From JBFHNV01 sp965365655 (GTDB taxonomy: Bacteria; Pseudomonadota; Gammaproteobacteria; HK1), in contig CBDUCN010000226.1 in NCBI GenBank assembly GCA_965365655.1, positions 1 to 8,999 on the forward strand: a stretch of 8,999 nt of DNA, given 5' to 3'. The notes under the pieces are model-generated. The model did no database searches. It was not told the DNA's origin and saw only the letters and a list, made by a program, of their open reading frames with translations. Of the stretch, positions 6,181 to 8,999 are shown in pieces (position 1 is the first letter of the stretch; each line of letters begins with the position of its first letter). The translations under genes and the position numbers were made by a program.

Positions 6181-6298
6181 CGGCTCGCGGGTCCTTCGCG
6201 ACCGCGGGTGGCGCGCATGCGCGCGACCCGGACCTGACGCGCGGCGCGGCCCGCGTCGCGCTTGGTAGACTCGCGCGTCCGTTCGTCCCGGTCGCGCC
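6181..6298. other. Intergenic gap before prsT-like gene
   Basis: This is a 118-base gap. It holds a strong dyad (6206-6229). A weak -10-like TAGACT (6266-6271) has no good -35 partner. No Shine-Dalgarno sequence is visible before the ATG at 6299, so the next gene may be read through from the sigma-54 promoter or start on a short leader. Confidence 0.4.
6206..6229. repeat. 24-bp dyad between PEP-CTERM-like and prsT-like genes
   Basis: GGGT-g-GCGCGC-AT-GCGCGC-g-ACCC forms a stem of 4 plus 7 pairs with a single G-G mismatch, centred on the perfect 14-base palindrome at 6211-6224. No T-run follows. It could be a processing or partial termination hairpin or a protein site, but alternating GC palindromes are common in DNA of this composition. 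Confidence 0.5.
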
Positions 6299-8999
6299 AT
6301 GAGCTCCCGCTCCCGCTCCCGACGCGCGCGCCGCTCGCGGCGCACGATCCCGATCTCGCCGCGCACCGCCGGCATCGCCGCCGTGCTGCTCGTGGCGGCC
6401 GTCGCCGGCGCCGCGTGGACCCTCGACCCCGGCCGCCGCGCGCAGCAGCACCTCGCGCGCGGCGCGGCGCTGATCGACACCCGCCTGCCCGAGGCCCTGG
6501 TCGAGCTGAAGACCGCCGCGACCCTGGCCCCGGACGATCCCGCGATCCAGTTCCAGCTCGGGCGCGCCTTTCTCGCCGCCCGCGACGGCCTGAAGGCGCG
6601 CAAGGCCCTGGAGCAGGCCCGCGCCCTGGGCCACGACGCGCCGGACCTCGAGCTGCTGCGCGTCGAGGCCCTGCTGCTGGAGCGCGATTACGCGCAGGCG
6701 ATCGCGAGCGTCCCCGCGGACGGCACGCACGCGAGCGGCTCGCGCTGGCTGATGCTGCGCGGCCAGGCCGAGCTCGCCTCGGCGCGCCCGGAGGCGGCGT
6801 GGACCACGTTCAGCCGCATCCTCGACCAGGACCCGTCGAACCCCGAGGCGCGCCGCGGCATGGCACGCGTCGCGCTGGCCGAAGGCGACGTGGGCGGCGC
6901 GGAGCGCCAGATCGAGCAGGCCATCGCAGCGAGCGACGACGACGTCCGCACGTGGCTGCTGAAGGGCGACCTGGAGCTCGCAATGCGTCGCTTCTCCGCC
7001 GCGGAGACGTCGTACCGGCGCGCGGTGGAGCTCGACGCCGGGGCCGCCCGCCCGCGCGCCGGGCTGGTGCGCGCACTGCTCGCCCAGGACAGGACCGACG
7101 ACGCCGCGCAGCACGTCGCGGCACTGCGCGAGCTGCACCCGAACAGCTTCACCGCGCTGTACCTGGACGCCGAGCTCGCGCGCCAGCGCGACGATCTCGC
7201 GCGCGCCCGCGCGACGCTGCGCCGCCTGCTCAAGGCGCGCCCGGAGCACGCGCCCAGCGTGCTGCTGATGGCCGAGATCGACGGCATCCAGGGCGCGCAC
7301 GAGGCGGTCGTGGAGCGCCTGGGGCTGTTCCTCGCGACGCGCCCCGAGCACGTCCCGGCGCGCCGCCTGCTGGCCGCGTCGCTGCTGAAGACCGGGCACG
7401 CCCGGCAGGCCGTCGACACGCTGAGCCCGGCGCTGGAGCTGGCCGCGAACGATGCCGCCGTGCACCAGCTGATCGGCGCCGCGTACACCCAGCTCAACGA
7501 CCACGAGCGCGCGCGGCGCCACCTGCAGCGGGCGCGCGAGCTCGCTCCGGACGCGGCACCGGTGCGCGCCCAGCTCGCGCTGGCGCGTATCTCTGCGGGG
7601 CACTCCGAGGACGCGGTGGCCGCACTGGGCTCCGCCACGGACGCGGGCGACGTCAACGCCCGCGCCCTGCTGGTCCTCGCCCTGGTGGACGAGGGGCGCA
7701 CCGCCGAGGCGCTGGACACCGCGCGCGCGGTCGCGCAGGCGCGCCCCGACAGCGCGCGGGCACGCAACCTGCTGGGCGCCGCGCTGGAGGCGGCCGGACA
7801 CGCGGACGCCGCGCGCGACGCGTTCCGCAGCGCGGCCGAGCTGGACCCGGCCTACCTGACGCCGCGGTTCAACCTCGCGCGCGTGGCCCGCGCGGCCGGC
7901 GACCTGGGCACCGCGCGCGACATCTACGAGTCGGTGCTGCGCGAGCACGAGCAGCACCCGATGGCGCTGGTGGGACTCGCATGGATCGCGGGCCGCGAGG
8001 CGCGCCCGACCCGCGCGCTGGAGCTGCTGGAGCGGGCGCGGCGCGCGAATCCCGGCGCGGTGGCCCCGCGCCTGGTGCTCGCGAGCTGGCACCTGCGGCG
8101 CGGCAACGCGGCCGCCGCGCTCGAGGTGTCGCGCGAGGCGGTGCGCAGCCGCAACGACGACCCCGGCGCGCTGCGTGCGCTGGGGATCGCGCTGCTGGCG
8201 AGCGGCGACACCGCCGAGGCGATCGACGTGCTGACGCGCCTGGTGCGCCTGCAGCCGCGCTCCGCGGACGCCCACTTCCGCCTTGCGCTGGCCTACGAGG
8301 CGGCCGGCGATCCGGCGCCGATGCGCCGCGCGCTGGAGGCCGTGCTGGCCCTGGACCCGGACCACCGGCTCGCGCGCGTCGGGGTCGCGAATCACGACCT
8401 GCTGCGCGGCGACACGGCGGCCGCGCTCGCGACCGCGCGCGACATCGTCGCCCGCGACCCCGACGACCTCGCCGGACACCTGCTGCTCGCGGAGACGCTG
8501 ACCGCGCTCGGCCGTCCCGCGCAGGCGCTGGCCGCGTACAGGCAGGCCTACGCGCTGTCCCCGAACGGCCTCACCGTGAAGCGGCTGCACGACGGGCTGC
8601 TGCGCGCGGGGCTCGGCGAGGAGGCGCTGGCCCTGCTCTCGGGCTGGCTGGCCGAGCGCCCGTCGGACGTCGCGGGACGCCTGCTGCTGGCCCAGGATCT
8701 GGAGCAGCTCGGGCAGACGCAGCTCGCGCGCATCGAGTACGAGCGCGTGCTGTACGAGCAGCCCGCGCACCCGATGGCGCTGAACAACCTCGCGTGGCTG
8801 TACCACGCGGCCGGCGACCCGCGGGCGCTGGAGATGGCCGAGCGGGCCCATGCCGAGCTGCCGTCACATCCGCAGGTGGCCGACACCTACGGCTGGATGC
8901 TGTTCACCGCGGGCCGTGTGCAGGAGAGCCTCGCGCCGCTGCAACGGGCCCACTCGATGCTGCCCGCCGATCCGTCGATCCGCTATCACCGCGCCGCGG
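6299..8999 (+). CDS. prsT: PrsT-family TPR protein of the PEP-CTERM system (3' end missing)
   Basis: The frame stays open for 900 codons from ATG 6299 to the window edge. After an Arg/Ser-rich basic start, residues 24-41 (about GIAAVLLVAAVAGAAW) form one membrane segment. The rest is a long chain of 34-residue tetratricopeptide repeats, for example PEALVELKTAATLAPDDP (64-81), ERARRHLQRARELAPDA, ARDAFRSAAELDPAY and TAEAIDVLTRLVRLQP. The last visible part, ALNNLAWLYHAAGDPRALEMAERA and then DTYGWMLFTAGRVQESLAPL, matches the conserved C-terminal region of PrsT, so only a few dozen residues are probably missing. PrsT accompanies exosortase/PEP-CTERM loci and is thought to help surface-protein or polysaccharide export as a TPR scaffold. 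Family members are usually lipoproteins, but here no cysteine follows the membrane segment and none was read in all 900 codons. The start has no clear ribosome site. The gene name is by family resemblance. Confidence 0.85.
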   Translation, partial: MSSRSRSRRARRSRRTIPISPRTAGIAAVLLVAAVAGAAWTLDPGRRAQQHLARGAALIDTRLPEALVELKTAATLAPDDPAIQFQLGRAFLAARDGLKARKALEQARALGHDAPDLELLRVEALLLERDYAQAIASVPADGTHASGSRWLMLRGQAELASARPEAAWTTFSRILDQDPSNPEARRGMARVALAEGDVGGAERQIEQAIAASDDDVRTWLLKGDLELAMRRFSAAETSYRRAVELDAGAARPRAGLVRALLAQDRTDDAAQHVAALRELHPNSFTALYLDAELARQRDDLARARATLRRLLKARPEHAPSVLLMAEIDGIQGAHEAVVERLGLFLATRPEHVPARRLLAASLLKTGHARQAVDTLSPALELAANDAAVHQLIGAAYTQLNDHERARRHLQRARELAPDAAPVRAQLALARISAGHSEDAVAALGSATDAGDVNARALLVLALVDEGRTAEALDTARAVAQARPDSARARNLLGAALEAAGHADAARDAFRSAAELDPAYLTPRFNLARVARAAGDLGTARDIYESVLREHEQHPMALVGLAWIAGREARPTRALELLERARRANPGAVAPRLVLASWHLRRGNAAAALEVSREAVRSRNDDPGALRALGIALLASGDTAEAIDVLTRLVRLQPRSADAHFRLALAYEAAGDPAPMRRALEAVLALDPDHRLARVGVANHDLLRGDTAAALATARDIVARDPDDLAGHLLLAETLTALGRPAQALAAYRQAYALSPNGLTVKRLHDGLLRAGLGEEALALLSGWLAERPSDVAGRLLLAQDLEQLGQTQLARIEYERVLYEQPAHPMALNNLAWLYHAAGDPRALEMAERAHAELPSHPQVADTYGWMLFTAGRVQESLAPLQRAHSMLPADPSIRYHRAA

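Noticed and set aside
5221..6603. A 460-codon minus-strand frame opposite the PEP-CTERM-like gene
   Set aside because: It is antisense to a gene with a clear signal peptide and sorting tail, and the product is compositionally biased.
6071..8851. A 926-codon open frame on the minus strand opposite prsT
   Set aside because: It is an antisense shadow caused by GC-biased third positions; its product is Arg/Gln/Val-rich, while the plus-strand frame shows clear TPR repeats.

Overview
The window is very GC-rich DNA with typical bacterial gene density. The LexA has 202 residues and Ala-Gly, Ser and Lys spacing one residue off E. coli LexA. It lies behind a gammaproteobacterial-type operator, CTG-N10-CAG. 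Together with an ImuA/ImuB mutagenesis pair and a PEP-CTERM/PrsT surface-protein pair, this suggests a high-GC, environmental, exopolysaccharide- or floc-forming member of the Gammaproteobacteria or a close relative. The genus cannot be fixed from this sequence.

Layout. Positions 1-450 hold no convincing gene. The first 80 bases carry three back-to-back inverted repeats. Positions 451-1233 (+) encode a short-chain dehydrogenase/reductase (SDR) family protein whose usual catalytic residues are all replaced. Positions 1234-1528 are a gene-free gap between convergent genes. Positions 5012 down to 1529 (-) carry a GNAT acetyltransferase, then lexA with a clear SOS box in front of it, then imuA and imuB (imuB starts on a GTG that overlaps the imuA stop). 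Positions 5013-5340 are a divergent intergenic region with a textbook sigma-54 (-24/-12) promoter and an upstream AT-rich dyad, reading into a secreted PEP-CTERM-like protein (5341-6180, +). Positions 6299-8999 (+) encode a long TPR protein of the PEP-CTERM system (PrsT family) that runs off the end of the window close to its expected C-terminus.

How the genes work together. lexA, imuA and imuB form a self-regulated DNA-damage unit: LexA represses its own operon, and ImuA and ImuB are accessory factors that normally act with the error-prone polymerase DnaE2. dnaE2 is not next to imuB here. The second half belongs to the exosortase/PEP-CTERM surface-protein system. The small exported protein carries a hydrophobic C-terminal sorting tail followed by arginines, and the PrsT-like TPR protein is a recognised companion of that system. 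The sigma-54 promoter agrees with the known link between PEP-CTERM genes and the PrsK/PrsR two-component system. No exosortase, prsK/prsR, tRNA, rRNA, transposase or CRISPR array was seen.
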